The notes under the pieces: model-generated
What the model was told of the DNA's origin: nothing
Seen by the model: the letters and a program-made list of their open reading frames with translations, nothing else
The model's database searches: none
Translations under genes and position numbers: made by a program
Part shown: one piece after another, positions 9,956 to 18,900 of the stretch
Layout of the letters: every line of letters begins with the position of its first letter
Numbering within the stretch: position 1 is the stretch's first letter
Source: Murinocardiopsis flavida
GTDB lineage: Bacteria > Actinomycetota > Actinomycetes > Streptosporangiales > Streptosporangiaceae
Direction: 5' to 3'
Assembly: GCF_003014485.1 (NCBI RefSeq)
Contig: NZ_PYGA01000009.1
Span: forward strand, 1 to 64,000
DNA: 64,000 nucleotides

Positions 9956-10182
9956 GCGCCCGGCCCGAGCCCGCGGCCGGCACCGCCCGGTCGCGGCGCC
10001 GGGGCCCGGTGAATATTGCCCGGCCTTGGGACTGTCGGGGCGGTGTTCTTTACCCGGCGGTCCGTAGTGTCGTCAGTGGAGGTCAGCGGGGTCGGGAACG
10101 ACTCGTCGCTGCTCCGCGGACCAATTGCCGACGTACCGGAGGCGCGCCCGCTGGGGGGTAGGTCGCGCCGCACGGAACGTCA
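9956..10182 (+). other. Intergenic, possible small RNA region
   Basis: No ORF with coding character lies between the icd stop and the hairpin at 10183. The stretch is less GC-rich than its surroundings in places (GTGAATATTGCC near 10008-10019, GTTCTTTACC near 10044). Because the terminator is more than 200 nt beyond icd, this is either a long icd 3' UTR or a separate short transcript. Confidence 0.35.
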
Positions 10183-10225
10183 CGAAGGGCCCGCATGCCC
10201 GCTCAGCGAGCATGCGGGCCCTTCG
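10183..10225 (+). terminator. Strong 16-bp hairpin terminator
   Basis: CGAAGGGCCCGCATGC at 10183-10198 pairs perfectly with 10210-10225 around an 11-nt loop and is followed by TTCT. It ends whatever is transcribed through 9956-10182, at least icd. Confidence 0.75.
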
Positions 10226-10344
10226 TTCTGCGCGGGGCTCCCAGCGCCCATGACATCCGTCATGGCGGGCCGGGGTGAACTTCACGGGTCTGCGATGACA
10301 GCGCCCTCTACAGCGGCCGCGGCCCGGACCGGCAGGCTTGTCGC

Positions 10345-11925
10345 ATGGCCACCGCACCGACCGCACCGACGCCCCCGACCGCACCGCCCCGCGCCCCGCG
10401 CGCCTCCGGGCGCGCCTGGCTCCTGGCGCTCCTCGTGGGGCTGCTCACCGCGGCCCTCGCCTACGCGCTCATGCCCGTCGGCTCCCGCGGGCCGCTGGAG
10501 TTCACCGGGCCGGAGGCCGTGGCCGAACCGGTGCGCGCGTCACTGGACGGCGTCGAACACCAGGTGCAGGCGCTGGAGGTGGGCCGCGACACCGGCACCG
10601 GACGCGAGTACGTGGCCGCCGGCGAGGTCGGCGGGCCGGGCGGCACGGCGGCGCCGGGCCCCGTCACCCACTTCGAGACCGGGTCGGTCTTCAAGGTGTT
10701 CACCGCCATGACGCTGGCCGACATGGTCGACAAGGGCGAGCTGGAGCTGGACACCACTCTCGGGGAGGTGTTCGACGAGGTCGAATTCGCAGACCCCCGC
10801 ATGGCCGGCGTCACCCTCGAAGAGCTGGCCACCCACCGCTCCGGGATGCCCGCCGTGCCGACCGGCTACGAGGCGGCGGGGACGGGGTCGATGACGATGG
10901 GCATGGACCCCTACCGCGCGATGCCCTCGGCGGAGGAGGGGCTCGCGGTGACGCGCCTGGGCGCGCGGGACGAGTTCGCCTACTCCAACCTCGGGTTCAT
11001 GGTGCTCGGCCGGGCCTTGGCGCGCGTCAGCGGCACCGACTTCCCCGACCTGGTCCGCGAGCGGATCTTCGACCCGGTGAAAATGGACGACACCTTCGTC
11101 CTCGGCGCCGACCGGGCCGAGGTGCCCGAGGACACCGCGCTGCCGCACCGGGAGATGGGCCAGCGGGTGCAGACCTGGCGCGCCCCGGACTGGGCCCCTG
11201 CCGGGGTCGGCACCTTCACGACAGCGGACGACCTGCTGCGCTTCGGTGCGGCCGTGCGCGACGGCGAGGCGCCGGGGATGGCGGCGGTCGAGCCGCGCGC
11301 CGAGGCCGGGGGCAAGGTGCGCATCGGGTTGGCGTGGTTCACCGCGAAATCGCCGGGCGGCGCCGTCCGCACCCTGCACGACGGGAAGACGGGCGGCTCC
11401 TCCAGCCTGCTCGCCTTCGACGACGACCAGGTCGTCGTCGCGCTGTCCAACAGCGGGCAGGTGTCGGCGGGGCAGGCCGCACTCGCCGCGCTGGGCGAGC
11501 AGGACATCCCCTTGGCGTCCGAGGACCCGTTCGTCGTGGACACAGGGACGGCGGCGGCGTCGACCCTGCCGCTGGTCGTGCTCCCTCCGCTGTTCGCACT
11601 GGCGCTGATGCTACGGCGCCGGACCCTCGTCGGGCAGCGCCACCTGGACCGGCTGCGGGTCGTCTCGATGCCGCTGGGCGCGTTCGCGCTCGTCCTGAGC
11701 GGGCTGACCGGGTTCGGCTGGGCGATCTTCCCGCACGCGCTGTGGGCGGGCGCCGTCGGCGCGGTGGCGGCGGCCCTGACCGTCGGGCTGTCCCTCGCCC
11801 CGGCGCTACCGACGGTACGGGCCCGCTGGGCGTGGCTGCGTGTCGCGTTCTTCGCGGTGTCGGTGACGGCGTCGCTGCTGCTGATCGCCTTCACCGGCTG
11901 GACGCTCGCCGTCCTCGACTCCTGA
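10345..11925 (+). CDS. Membrane-anchored serine hydrolase (class C beta-lactamase/DD-peptidase fold)
   Basis: 526 aa. An N-terminal helix (about residues 22-45) anchors the protein. The periplasm-facing catalytic domain (~60-385) has SVFK, the Ser-x-x-Lys of the fold, YSN as the second motif, and an HDGKTGG segment where the KTG-like box is expected. Four hydrophobic helices follow at the C-terminus (~395-520), an arrangement typical of the beta-lactamase-family esterases/peptidases. Substrate unknown. It is flanked by the icd terminator and a weak hairpin, so it is probably monocistronic. Confidence 0.85.
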   Translation: MATAPTAPTPPTAPPRAPRASGRAWLLALLVGLLTAALAYALMPVGSRGPLEFTGPEAVAEPVRASLDGVEHQVQALEVGRDTGTGREYVAAGEVGGPGGTAAPGPVTHFETGSVFKVFTAMTLADMVDKGELELDTTLGEVFDEVEFADPRMAGVTLEELATHRSGMPAVPTGYEAAGTGSMTMGMDPYRAMPSAEEGLAVTRLGARDEFAYSNLGFMVLGRALARVSGTDFPDLVRERIFDPVKMDDTFVLGADRAEVPEDTALPHREMGQRVQTWRAPDWAPAGVGTFTTADDLLRFGAAVRDGEAPGMAAVEPRAEAGGKVRIGLAWFTAKSPGGAVRTLHDGKTGGSSSLLAFDDDQVVVALSNSGQVSAGQAALAALGEQDIPLASEDPFVVDTGTAAASTLPLVVLPPLFALALMLRRRTLVGQRHLDRLRVVSMPLGAFALVLSGLTGFGWAIFPHALWAGAVGAVAAALTVGLSLAPALPTVRARWAWLRVAFFAVSVTASLLLIAFTGWTLAVLDS

Positions 11926-12243
11926 GGCCCGACGCTCCCGCGTCGGACCGTGCCGCGCGGCTGGGTCCGGTGTCGCCGCCGGGCGGCCGCAGCGGAGGGC
12001 GCGCGGCACGGCCCCGTCGTTCTGCGTGTCGGCGTACGGCGGTACGCGCGCGCCTCCGTACCGCCGCGTCGCCGTCCCCGGTCCGCTCCCGGTGCGGCCA
12101 TGGGCGTCCGCCGCGCGGGGGCGCCGCCACGATGCGCGATAATGCGGGCGTCACGCCGCTCGGGATCACGCGTCGAGGGGCAGGGGCCGCGACGGCGCCC
12201 CTCCCTGCCGTCGGCGCGGTCCGCTTTCATCGGGGAGGGGCCG
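11926..12243 (+). other. Leader region of the TPR-kinase gene with alternative hairpins
   Basis: A 7-bp hairpin (11929-11946) directly follows the hydrolase stop. Further on, GCGTAC/GTACGC (12032-12047) and GGCGGTAC/GTACCGCC (12038-12063) use overlapping bases, so only one can form at a time. The kinase frame stays open through this stretch to 11950, but its translation is Arg/Pro-rich noise. Confidence 0.4.
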
Positions 12244-14850
12244 GTGCACGCCGACGACGGTTACGCGCATCGCGTCGTGCTGGGCCGGGCCGCGCTGAAC
12301 GACGCGCGTCTCACGGAGGCCGTGCGGCTGCTGGAGCAGGCGGTGGAGCTGAGCCCGCACCAAGCCGACGCCTACCTGCACCTGGGCGCGGCCCTGCGAG
12401 GGCTTGGACAGGCCGAACGCGCGCGACTGGCCTACGCCCGCGCGCTGGCCACCGCCCCCGAGGGCCACGCGACCGCCGACGCCGTGGACGAGGGGCTGCG
12501 CGCGCTGCGTCCGGTGCGCACGGACCGGCGGGAGCGCGGCAACTTCCGTCGCGGGCAGCTCGTGGAGAGCGAGCGCAACGGACCGTGCACGGTGCTGGAG
12601 GTGCGCAAGGGCGGGTTCGGCGTCGTGTACGTCGTCCGGGTGGAGTCGAGTGGGGCCCGGATGGCGTTCAAGACCCTGGACGCCCGGCTGGTGTGGAGCG
12701 ACGAGGACCAGGACCGGTTCGCCCGCGAGGCGCTGACCTGGGTGCGGCTGGACCCGCATCCCAACGTCGCGCAGGCGGAGGGGGTGGAGTGGATCGAGGG
12801 GATGCCGTGCGTGATCACGGCCTACGCCGAAGGCGGCGACCTGATGCACCTGCTGGCCCGGAGCGGGCCGCTGATGCTCCGCGGGGCCCTGCGCCACGCC
12901 CGGCAGTTGTGCGACGGGCTGCGGCACGCGCACGAACAACTCGGCATCGTGCACCGCGACGTGAAACCGGCGAACTGCCTCCTGGACGCGGACGGCACCC
13001 TCCGCGTGACCGACTTCGGGCTCGCCCGCGTCTTCGACGGCGTGCATGAGACCGGCGCGGCACCCGGCCGGGGGCGGTCCGCGCCGTCGCCGGGCACGGC
13101 GGCGCTCCTCACCAGTGTCGCGGGGACACCGCCCTACATGGCGCCCGAGCAGTTCGTCCCGGGTGCCGTGCTCGACACCCGGGCGGACGTGTACGCGTTC
13201 GGTGTCGTGCTCTTCCAGATGATCACCGGCCGGATCCCGCCCGGCGACGGCCGAGCCCGCGCCCACATCGACCGGGCCACACCCCGTAGGGAGCGCCGCA
13301 CCGCGCTCTACCGCCTCATCCGGGGCTGCACCGCGCCGGACCGCGCGGACCGCCCCCCGGACTTCGCAGCAGTGCGCGAACTGCTGGACACGGCGCACCG
13401 CGAGCTGACCGGCGCCCCCTCTCCCGCCCCGGCGCGGGCGCAGCGGGCCCGCGCCGAGGACCGGCTGTCCCAGGCGTTGTCCCTGCGCCACCTCGGACGG
13501 AACGACGAGGCGCTGGCGGCCGTGCGGGAGGGGCAGGAGCTCGCCGAGCGGAACCGGGACGGGGACGTTGCCTTGGGGCGGCTGTGGCAGGTGCGCGGCA
13601 TGGTGTTGGAGTCGCTGCGGCGTTACGACGACGCCCTGGCCGCGCACGACCGCGCGGTGGAGCTGAACCCGGACGAGGCCACCGCCTGGCTGGCCCGGGG
13701 AACGGTGCTGCGGACATTGGGGCGCGGCGACGACGCCATGGAGAGCTTCGACCGCACACTCGCCCTGAAACCCGGGGAGGAGTTCGCATGGAGCAACAAG
13801 GCGGAGGTGCTGGGGGGCCTGGGGCGGGACGAGGAGGCGGAGGAGGCGTTCACCCGTTCCCTGGAGCTGAACCCGCGCCGCCACGGCGTCCTGTGTGATC
13901 GGGCGGAGCTGCGCCACCGCGCGGGTCGGTCGACCGAGGCGCTGGCCGACCTCGACCGCGCCCTGGAGATCTCGCCGCGCGACTTCGGAACGCTTGTCGC
14001 CAAAGCGAAACTGCTGCGCGACTTGATGCACTACACCGAGGCGCTGGAGGTGCTGCGCCATGCCGCTGAGATCGAACCCGACGACCCCGTGCTCTGGGGG
14101 CTCAGGATGCACGTCCACGGCGAACTCGGGCAGCACGAGCAGGCACTGGAGTGCATGGAGACGGCGCTGCGCCAGCGGGAGGCGCTGACGGGCCGCGATG
14201 ATGGTGACCAGGGCCGGAACAGCCTGGGACGCGCGCACCTCTGGCGGTACAGGGGCACCGTGCTGGCCCGGCTCGGCCGTCCCTCCGAGGACGTCCTGGC
14301 CTGCTGTGACCGGGCCGTCGGCCTGGCGCCGGAGGTGGCCGAGTTCCGGCTGCACCGGGCGGCCGTCCTGGGAGAGCTCGGCCGGATCGAGGAGGAGCTG
14401 GCCGACTGCGAGCAGGCGTTCGCCCTCGAACCGGACGAGCCCCGCTCCTGGCGCCGCACGGCCAACACCCTGCGCCGGATGGGCCGTATGGAGGACGCGC
14501 TGGCGTGGTGCGAGGAGGCCGTCGCGGCGTTCCCCGGCCACAACGGCATCCTGAACGAGACGTGCGCCGCACTGATCGGACTGGGGCGCCTTGACGACGC
14601 GTTGCTCTGCGCACAGGAGTGGCGCGAGCGGCACCCCATGGACGCTGACGCGTGGATGCAGTTCTCCTTCGTCCTGTGGCGGCTGGGCCGCGACGAGGAA
14701 TCGCTCGCGTGGGCCGATGAGGCGCTGGAGACCTGGCCCGACGAGCCCTACCTCTGGTACCGCCGGGGTCACGCACTGGAGCCGTTGGGTCGGACGGAGG
14801 AGGCCGCCGCCGCCCTTGAGCGGTCGGCGGCGCTGAAGAACGCCGACTGA
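12244..14850 (+). CDS. Serine/threonine protein kinase flanked by TPR repeats
   Basis: 868 aa from the GTG at 12244 preceded by GGGGAGGGG; the frame is open upstream but unconvincing. Residues ~5-90 hold TPR-like helices. The Hanks-type kinase domain follows (~105-390): glycine loop KGGFGVVY 122-129, ATP lysine K143, E162, catalytic HRDVKPAN 237-244, DFG 257-259 and APEQ 300-303, so all catalytic residues are present. About 450 residues of TPR repeats follow (for example DALAAHDRAVELNPDEATAW). There is no transmembrane helix or PASTA domain, so a soluble enzyme is expected. TPRs usually recruit partner proteins; the substrate is unknown. Confidence 0.9.
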   Translation: MHADDGYAHRVVLGRAALNDARLTEAVRLLEQAVELSPHQADAYLHLGAALRGLGQAERARLAYARALATAPEGHATADAVDEGLRALRPVRTDRRERGNFRRGQLVESERNGPCTVLEVRKGGFGVVYVVRVESSGARMAFKTLDARLVWSDEDQDRFAREALTWVRLDPHPNVAQAEGVEWIEGMPCVITAYAEGGDLMHLLARSGPLMLRGALRHARQLCDGLRHAHEQLGIVHRDVKPANCLLDADGTLRVTDFGLARVFDGVHETGAAPGRGRSAPSPGTAALLTSVAGTPPYMAPEQFVPGAVLDTRADVYAFGVVLFQMITGRIPPGDGRARAHIDRATPRRERRTALYRLIRGCTAPDRADRPPDFAAVRELLDTAHRELTGAPSPAPARAQRARAEDRLSQALSLRHLGRNDEALAAVREGQELAERNRDGDVALGRLWQVRGMVLESLRRYDDALAAHDRAVELNPDEATAWLARGTVLRTLGRGDDAMESFDRTLALKPGEEFAWSNKAEVLGGLGRDEEAEEAFTRSLELNPRRHGVLCDRAELRHRAGRSTEALADLDRALEISPRDFGTLVAKAKLLRDLMHYTEALEVLRHAAEIEPDDPVLWGLRMHVHGELGQHEQALECMETALRQREALTGRDDGDQGRNSLGRAHLWRYRGTVLARLGRPSEDVLACCDRAVGLAPEVAEFRLHRAAVLGELGRIEEELADCEQAFALEPDEPRSWRRTANTLRRMGRMEDALAWCEEAVAAFPGHNGILNETCAALIGLGRLDDALLCAQEWRERHPMDADAWMQFSFVLWRLGRDEESLAWADEALETWPDEPYLWYRRGHALEPLGRTEEAAAALERSAALKNAD

Positions 14851-15113
14851 GTCCCGGTGTCCGCCGGCCCGGGTGTCCGCCCGTGCGACCGCGACCGCAC
14901 CCCCGCGGCGGCCGCGCCGATGCGGGCCGCCAGCACGGCCCCGCTGACCACAGCGGTGACGGCGACGGCGACCAGCAGGGTAGGGGCGTAGTAGCCGACC
15001 TGGAGCCAGGTGATGTCGCGCCCGGCGGCCGGCAGCCCCAGCAGCTCGGTGACGCCCAGGCACACCGCCACGGCGGCGACGCGGGGGAGGCAGCGGACGA
15101 AGGCCCGCCACAC
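14769..15113 (-). CDS. Possible small two-helix membrane protein
   Basis: 114 aa from the GTG at 15113. Two hydrophobic stretches (about residues 8-30, VAAVAVCLGVTELLGLPAAG, and 42-68, APTLLVAVAVTAVVSGAVLAA) are encoded with strong third-position G/C. The last 27 codons run antisense through the kinase 3' end, where the protein looks unstructured. No SD and no family were recognised. It could be the remnant of a longer gene or a chance frame; kept because it is the only coding-like signal in the 14851-15257 gap. Confidence 0.3.
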   Translation of the reverse strand: MWRAFVRCLPRVAAVAVCLGVTELLGLPAAGRDITWLQVGYYAPTLLVAVAVTAVVSGAVLAARIGAAAAGVRSRSHGRTPGPADTGTQSAFFSAADRSRAAAASSVRPNGSSA

Positions 15114-15257
15114 GGGACGCCCGGTCCGGAGATCTCGTACTGGCTGAGCTGGCCGTGGTGCGTCCGGACCCTGTCGGGGCCGAGAAACCAGTTGCAGCGG
15201 CCGGACGCGGTCTGCTGCACTTGGCCGCGACACCAGGCCGACCAGAGGAGAACGTCA

Positions 15258-15368
15258 ATGCGCCGAGCGCTCATGTCCAACCACGCGGAAATCTCCACCC
15301 TTCCGAAGGACATGACGCTTCGTGCCTACGCTGAACTTGGGAATCCTGGCGCACATCGACGCCGGTAA
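15258..15368 (+). CDS. Leader ORF overlapping the ribosomal protection gene
   Basis: 36 codons: ATG at 15258 with AGGAG 7 nt before it (15246-15250), TAA at 15366-15368. The reading frame differs from that of the GTPase gene, whose GTG (15322) lies inside it, so the two overlap by 47 nt. The SD here is better than that of the GTPase gene itself. A leader peptide translated in this position could couple or attenuate expression of a ribosome-targeted-drug resistance gene. Existence as a protein is unproven. Confidence 0.4.
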   Translation: MRRALMSNHAEISTLPKDMTLRAYAELGNPGAHRRR

Positions 15369-17349
15369 GACGAGCCTGACCGAGCGGCTGCTGTACTCCG
15401 CCGGTGTCATCGACCGCATCGGTCGGGTCGATGACGGCAGCACCCAGACCGACTCGCTGGCGCTGGAGCGCCAGCGAGGCATCACCATCAAGTCGGCGGT
15501 CGTCTCGTTCGCCGTCGGCGACACCACCGTGAACCTGATCGACACCCCCGGCCACCCGGACTTCATCGCCGAGGTCGAGCGGGTGCTCAGCGTGCTCGAC
15601 GGCGCCGTGCTCGTCGTTTCCGCCGTCGAGGGCGTGCAGGCGCAGACCCGCGTGCTGATGCGGACGCTGCGGCGGCTGCGCATCCCGACGCTGATCTTCG
15701 TCAACAAGATCGACCGGCGCGGCGCGCAGTACGAGGCGCTGTTGCGGAGCATGGCCGAGAAGCTGACTCCGGCCGTCGTCGCCATGACGTCCGTCGCGCG
15801 TGCCGGAACCCGTGAAGCGTCCGCCGAACCGTTCGGCGCGGCGGACCCCGCGTTCACCTCCCGGCTCGTGGACCTGCTCGCCGAACGGGACGACGCGCTC
15901 CTCGCCCACTACGTCGAGAACGAGGCGGCGGTCGGCCACGCCCGGCTCCGCGCGGAGCTGGCGGCGCAGACCGGCCGGGCGCTGGTGAGCCCGGTGTACT
16001 TCGGCTCGGCGGTCACCGGCGCGGGGACCGACGCCCTGATCGGCGGGATCAGGGGACTGCTGCCCCCGGCCGCAGGCGACGCCGACGGTCCGGTGTCGGG
16101 CACCGTGTTCAAGGTCGAGCGCGGCGCGGCGGGGGAGAAGCTGGCCTACGTCCGTATGCGGTCGGGGACGGTGCGGCTCCGGGACCACGTGCCGCTCGGT
16201 AGCGGCGGCACCGCTGAGGGCGGTGCGAGCGACGAGGCCAGGATCACCGGAATCGAGGTCTTCGCCGACGCCAGCGCATCGCGGAGCAACGCGGTGGCCG
16301 CCGGGCAGATCGGCAGGTTGGGGGGCCTGGGCGCGGTCCGGATCGGGGACAGGATCGGGGAGTCCGCCGGTGCCGTGGCGGCGGACGGGCACTTCGCGCC
16401 GCCGACCCTGGAGACCGTGGTCGTCCCGTGCCGCGCATCCGACAAGGCCGCGCTGCATCTCGCACTCAGTCAGCTCGCGGAGCAGGACCCGCTGATCGAC
16501 CTGCGGCAGGACGACGTTCGCCGCGAGATATCGGTCTCGCTCTACGGCGAGGTACAGAAGGAGGTCATCCAGGCGACGCTGGCGGCCGACTTCGGGCTCG
16601 ACGTCACGTTCCGGGAGACGACGACGATCTGCCTGGAGCGGCCGGTGGGCACCGGGGAGGCCGTCGAGATCATCGACAAGGACCCGAATCCTTTCCTTGC
16701 CACCGTGGGCTTGCGCGTGGAGCCGGTGCCCGTGGGCAGCGGGGTGGAGTTCCGGTTGGGCGTCGAGCTCGGATCGATGCCGTCCGCGTTCATCAAGGCG
16801 GTCGAGGAGACCGTGTACGCGACCCTGGGCCAGGGGGTCCACGGGTGGCAGGTCACCGACTGCACGGTGACCATGACGCACTCCGGCTACTGGGCGCGGC
16901 AGAGCCACGCGCACGGGACCTTTGACAAGAGCATGTCGAGTACGGCGGGTGATTTCCGCTCGCTGACACCGCTGGTCCTGATGAGCGCGCTGATGCGGGC
17001 CGGGACCCGGGTGTACGAGCCGCTGCACGGCTTCCACCTGGAGATCCCGGCCGACACCTTCGGCACGGTGCTCCCGGCGCTGGCGCGGCTGGGCGCCGTC
17101 CCGCACGAGCCGTCCCTTCGCGGCACGACGTGCACGCTGACGGGGGAGGTTCCGGCGGCGTCGGTGCATGAGCTCGGGCAGCGCGTGCCCGGTCTCACCC
17201 GTGGTGAGGGGATGCTCGAATCCGCCTTCGAGAGCTACCGGGAGGTCCGGGGCCCGGTCCCGGACCGCGAGCGCACCGACCACGACCCGCGCGACCGCAG
17301 GGCCTACCTGCTGCGCATCGGCCGGACGCTCGACCGCTCGACGGGGTGA
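15322..17349 (+). CDS. Tetracycline-type ribosomal protection protein (EF-G-like GTPase)
   Basis: 675 aa. GTPase of the TetM/TetO/OtrA family, which displaces tetracycline from the ribosome. The GTG at 15322 gives the family start MPTLNLGILAHIDAGK. G motifs: P-loop AHIDAGKTS 10-18, switch RGIT 52-55, DTPGH 74-78, NKID 128-131. Domains II-V follow, with a C-terminal EF-G-like domain. Length and N-terminus are closer to actinomycete OtrA-like proteins than to mobile Tet(M), and base composition equals the neighbours, so it is probably native. AAGGA lies 11 nt before the start; expression may depend on the overlapping leader ORF. Whether it confers resistance is an inference. Confidence 0.9.
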   Translation: MPTLNLGILAHIDAGKTSLTERLLYSAGVIDRIGRVDDGSTQTDSLALERQRGITIKSAVVSFAVGDTTVNLIDTPGHPDFIAEVERVLSVLDGAVLVVSAVEGVQAQTRVLMRTLRRLRIPTLIFVNKIDRRGAQYEALLRSMAEKLTPAVVAMTSVARAGTREASAEPFGAADPAFTSRLVDLLAERDDALLAHYVENEAAVGHARLRAELAAQTGRALVSPVYFGSAVTGAGTDALIGGIRGLLPPAAGDADGPVSGTVFKVERGAAGEKLAYVRMRSGTVRLRDHVPLGSGGTAEGGASDEARITGIEVFADASASRSNAVAAGQIGRLGGLGAVRIGDRIGESAGAVAADGHFAPPTLETVVVPCRASDKAALHLALSQLAEQDPLIDLRQDDVRREISVSLYGEVQKEVIQATLAADFGLDVTFRETTTICLERPVGTGEAVEIIDKDPNPFLATVGLRVEPVPVGSGVEFRLGVELGSMPSAFIKAVEETVYATLGQGVHGWQVTDCTVTMTHSGYWARQSHAHGTFDKSMSSTAGDFRSLTPLVLMSALMRAGTRVYEPLHGFHLEIPADTFGTVLPALARLGAVPHEPSLRGTTCTLTGEVPAASVHELGQRVPGLTRGEGMLESAFESYREVRGPVPDRERTDHDPRDRRAYLLRIGRTLDRSTG

Positions 17350-17456
17350 GGCGACGGGCCGCACCGCTGTGCGGAACGGCTCGTCCGCTCACCCCCGTGC
17401 GCGAGCATCGGGCACCCGGCGTCCGTCGCGGCGCGGAGTCCGCGCGGGCGCCGCCG

Positions 17457-18722
17457 TCAATCCTGCATGGCCGACTTGGGGATGGCCTTGCCCTGCTTCA
17501 TCGCGTCGAACATCTGGCCCGAGCGGGTCTCGTCCCACACCACGACGTCGCCGATGCTGCCGCCGACGTTGGGCAGCGAGCCGATGGGGATGCCGGTGGT
17601 CTGCGGGTTCTCGCGCATGGCCAGCGCCATGCCGGCGAGGTCGGTCAGGTGGTCGCCCTCGTCGACGGTGAACGTGTCGGTGCCGTTGATGACCAGCGGC
17701 ACCGAGCGGAACGGGTTGGCGAGGGTCCCGGCCGCGGTGGACTGCTCGACCAGCGCGCCGAAGAACTCCCGCTGCCGCTTGATGCGGTCGAGGTCGGAGC
17801 GGCCGCCCTCGCGGGTGCGCACGTAGCCCAGCGCCGTGGGGCCGTCCATGTCCTGGCAGCCGGCCTTGATGTCGAGCCCGGCCTTGGGGTCCTTCATGTC
17901 CTCCTTGGGGCAGAGCTCGACGCCGCCGACGGCGTCGACGATGCCGACGAACCCGGAGAACCCGACCTCGATGTAGTGGTCGATGCGGACGCCGCTCTTC
18001 TGCTCGAAGGCCTGCACGAGGGTCGAGGGGCCGCCGCCGAGTTCGCTGGAGAACGCCGCGTTGATCTTGTTCTCGCCGATCTCGGGGATGTTCACGTAGG
18101 AGTCGCGGGGCACGCTGATGATGGAGGGTCGGCCGCCGTCGTCGGGGACGTAGAGCACCATGATGGTGTCGGTGCGCTTGCCTTCGGCCTTGCCGGTGCG
18201 CAGGTTGTCCATGTCGCCGTCGGTGAGGCCCTCGCGGCTGTCGGAGCCGACGATCAGGTAGGTGGAGCCCGGCTGGTCGTCGGGCCGCCCCTCGTAGTCG
18301 GGCAGCGCGGCGACCCGGTTCAGCCGGGAGTCGGCCCAGAAGTAGAACACGACGGGCACGAGCAGCAGGACCACCAGGACCACCGCGAAGATGCGGCGGC
18401 GCCGCTTGCGGCGTTCGCGCAGCCGCCGCTGCGAGGAGCCCTTGCCGCCGCCGTACTCGCGGCCGGGCGAGCGGCCGCCGGAGTCGCGGCGCCCGCCGCC
18501 GCTGCGCGACTCGCCGGCTTCGTCGGCCGCCGGCATGCGGCGGGTCGCCGACTCGGAGCGGCCCCCGGAGCGCGATTCGCCTTCGCGCGGCCGGTAGAGG
18601 CTGTCGAGCTTGTCGGGCTCGGGGAGCCCGCCGCCGGGGTCGCGGCGGAACACCGCTGTGCGGTCCTGGTCGCCGGAGTCCCTCCCGCGCCCTTGGCCGC
18701 GGTCTGCTGACCTGTCACCCAT
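17457..18722 (-). CDS. LytR-CpsA-Psr (LCP) family cell-wall glycopolymer ligase
   Basis: 421 aa. A long basic Arg/Ser/Gly-rich cytoplasmic N-terminus (~1-110) precedes one membrane helix (IFAVVLVVLLLVPVVFYFW). The extracellular LCP domain shows the expected arginine/aspartate motifs: LIVGSDSREG, KRTDTIMVLYV, SVPRDSYVNIP, and RTREGGRSDLDRIKRQREF near the end. LCP enzymes transfer undecaprenyl-linked glycopolymers to peptidoglycan. Convergent with the GTPase gene. A TAGGGT box on the minus strand near 18760 is a possible -10. Confidence 0.92.
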   Translation of the reverse strand: MGDRSADRGQGRGRDSGDQDRTAVFRRDPGGGLPEPDKLDSLYRPREGESRSGGRSESATRRMPAADEAGESRSGGGRRDSGGRSPGREYGGGKGSSQRRLRERRKRRRRIFAVVLVVLLLVPVVFYFWADSRLNRVAALPDYEGRPDDQPGSTYLIVGSDSREGLTDGDMDNLRTGKAEGKRTDTIMVLYVPDDGGRPSIISVPRDSYVNIPEIGENKINAAFSSELGGGPSTLVQAFEQKSGVRIDHYIEVGFSGFVGIVDAVGGVELCPKEDMKDPKAGLDIKAGCQDMDGPTALGYVRTREGGRSDLDRIKRQREFFGALVEQSTAAGTLANPFRSVPLVINGTDTFTVDEGDHLTDLAGMALAMRENPQTTGIPIGSLPNVGGSIGDVVVWDETRSGQMFDAMKQGKAIPKSAMQD

Positions 18723-18900
18723 CGTTGTCGCCCATCCGTCGCGGAAGCATGCCCCGGTACCCTATGACTGATTCGACGTGACTCATGCCATTTCGGTTCG
18801 GCCTTCCGGTCCGGTTGGCGGGCCTCCGTGCGCGCGGTGGTGCTCCGGCGCCACCGGCCGAACCGGGCCCGTCTGCGGCAACCTGCGCCGCCGTCGCAGG

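Noticed and set aside
12166-15258. 1030-codon open frame on the minus strand opposite the kinase gene
   Set aside because: Shadow of the kinase gene in GC-rich DNA: it lacks domains and SD, and the forward frame contains every kinase motif.
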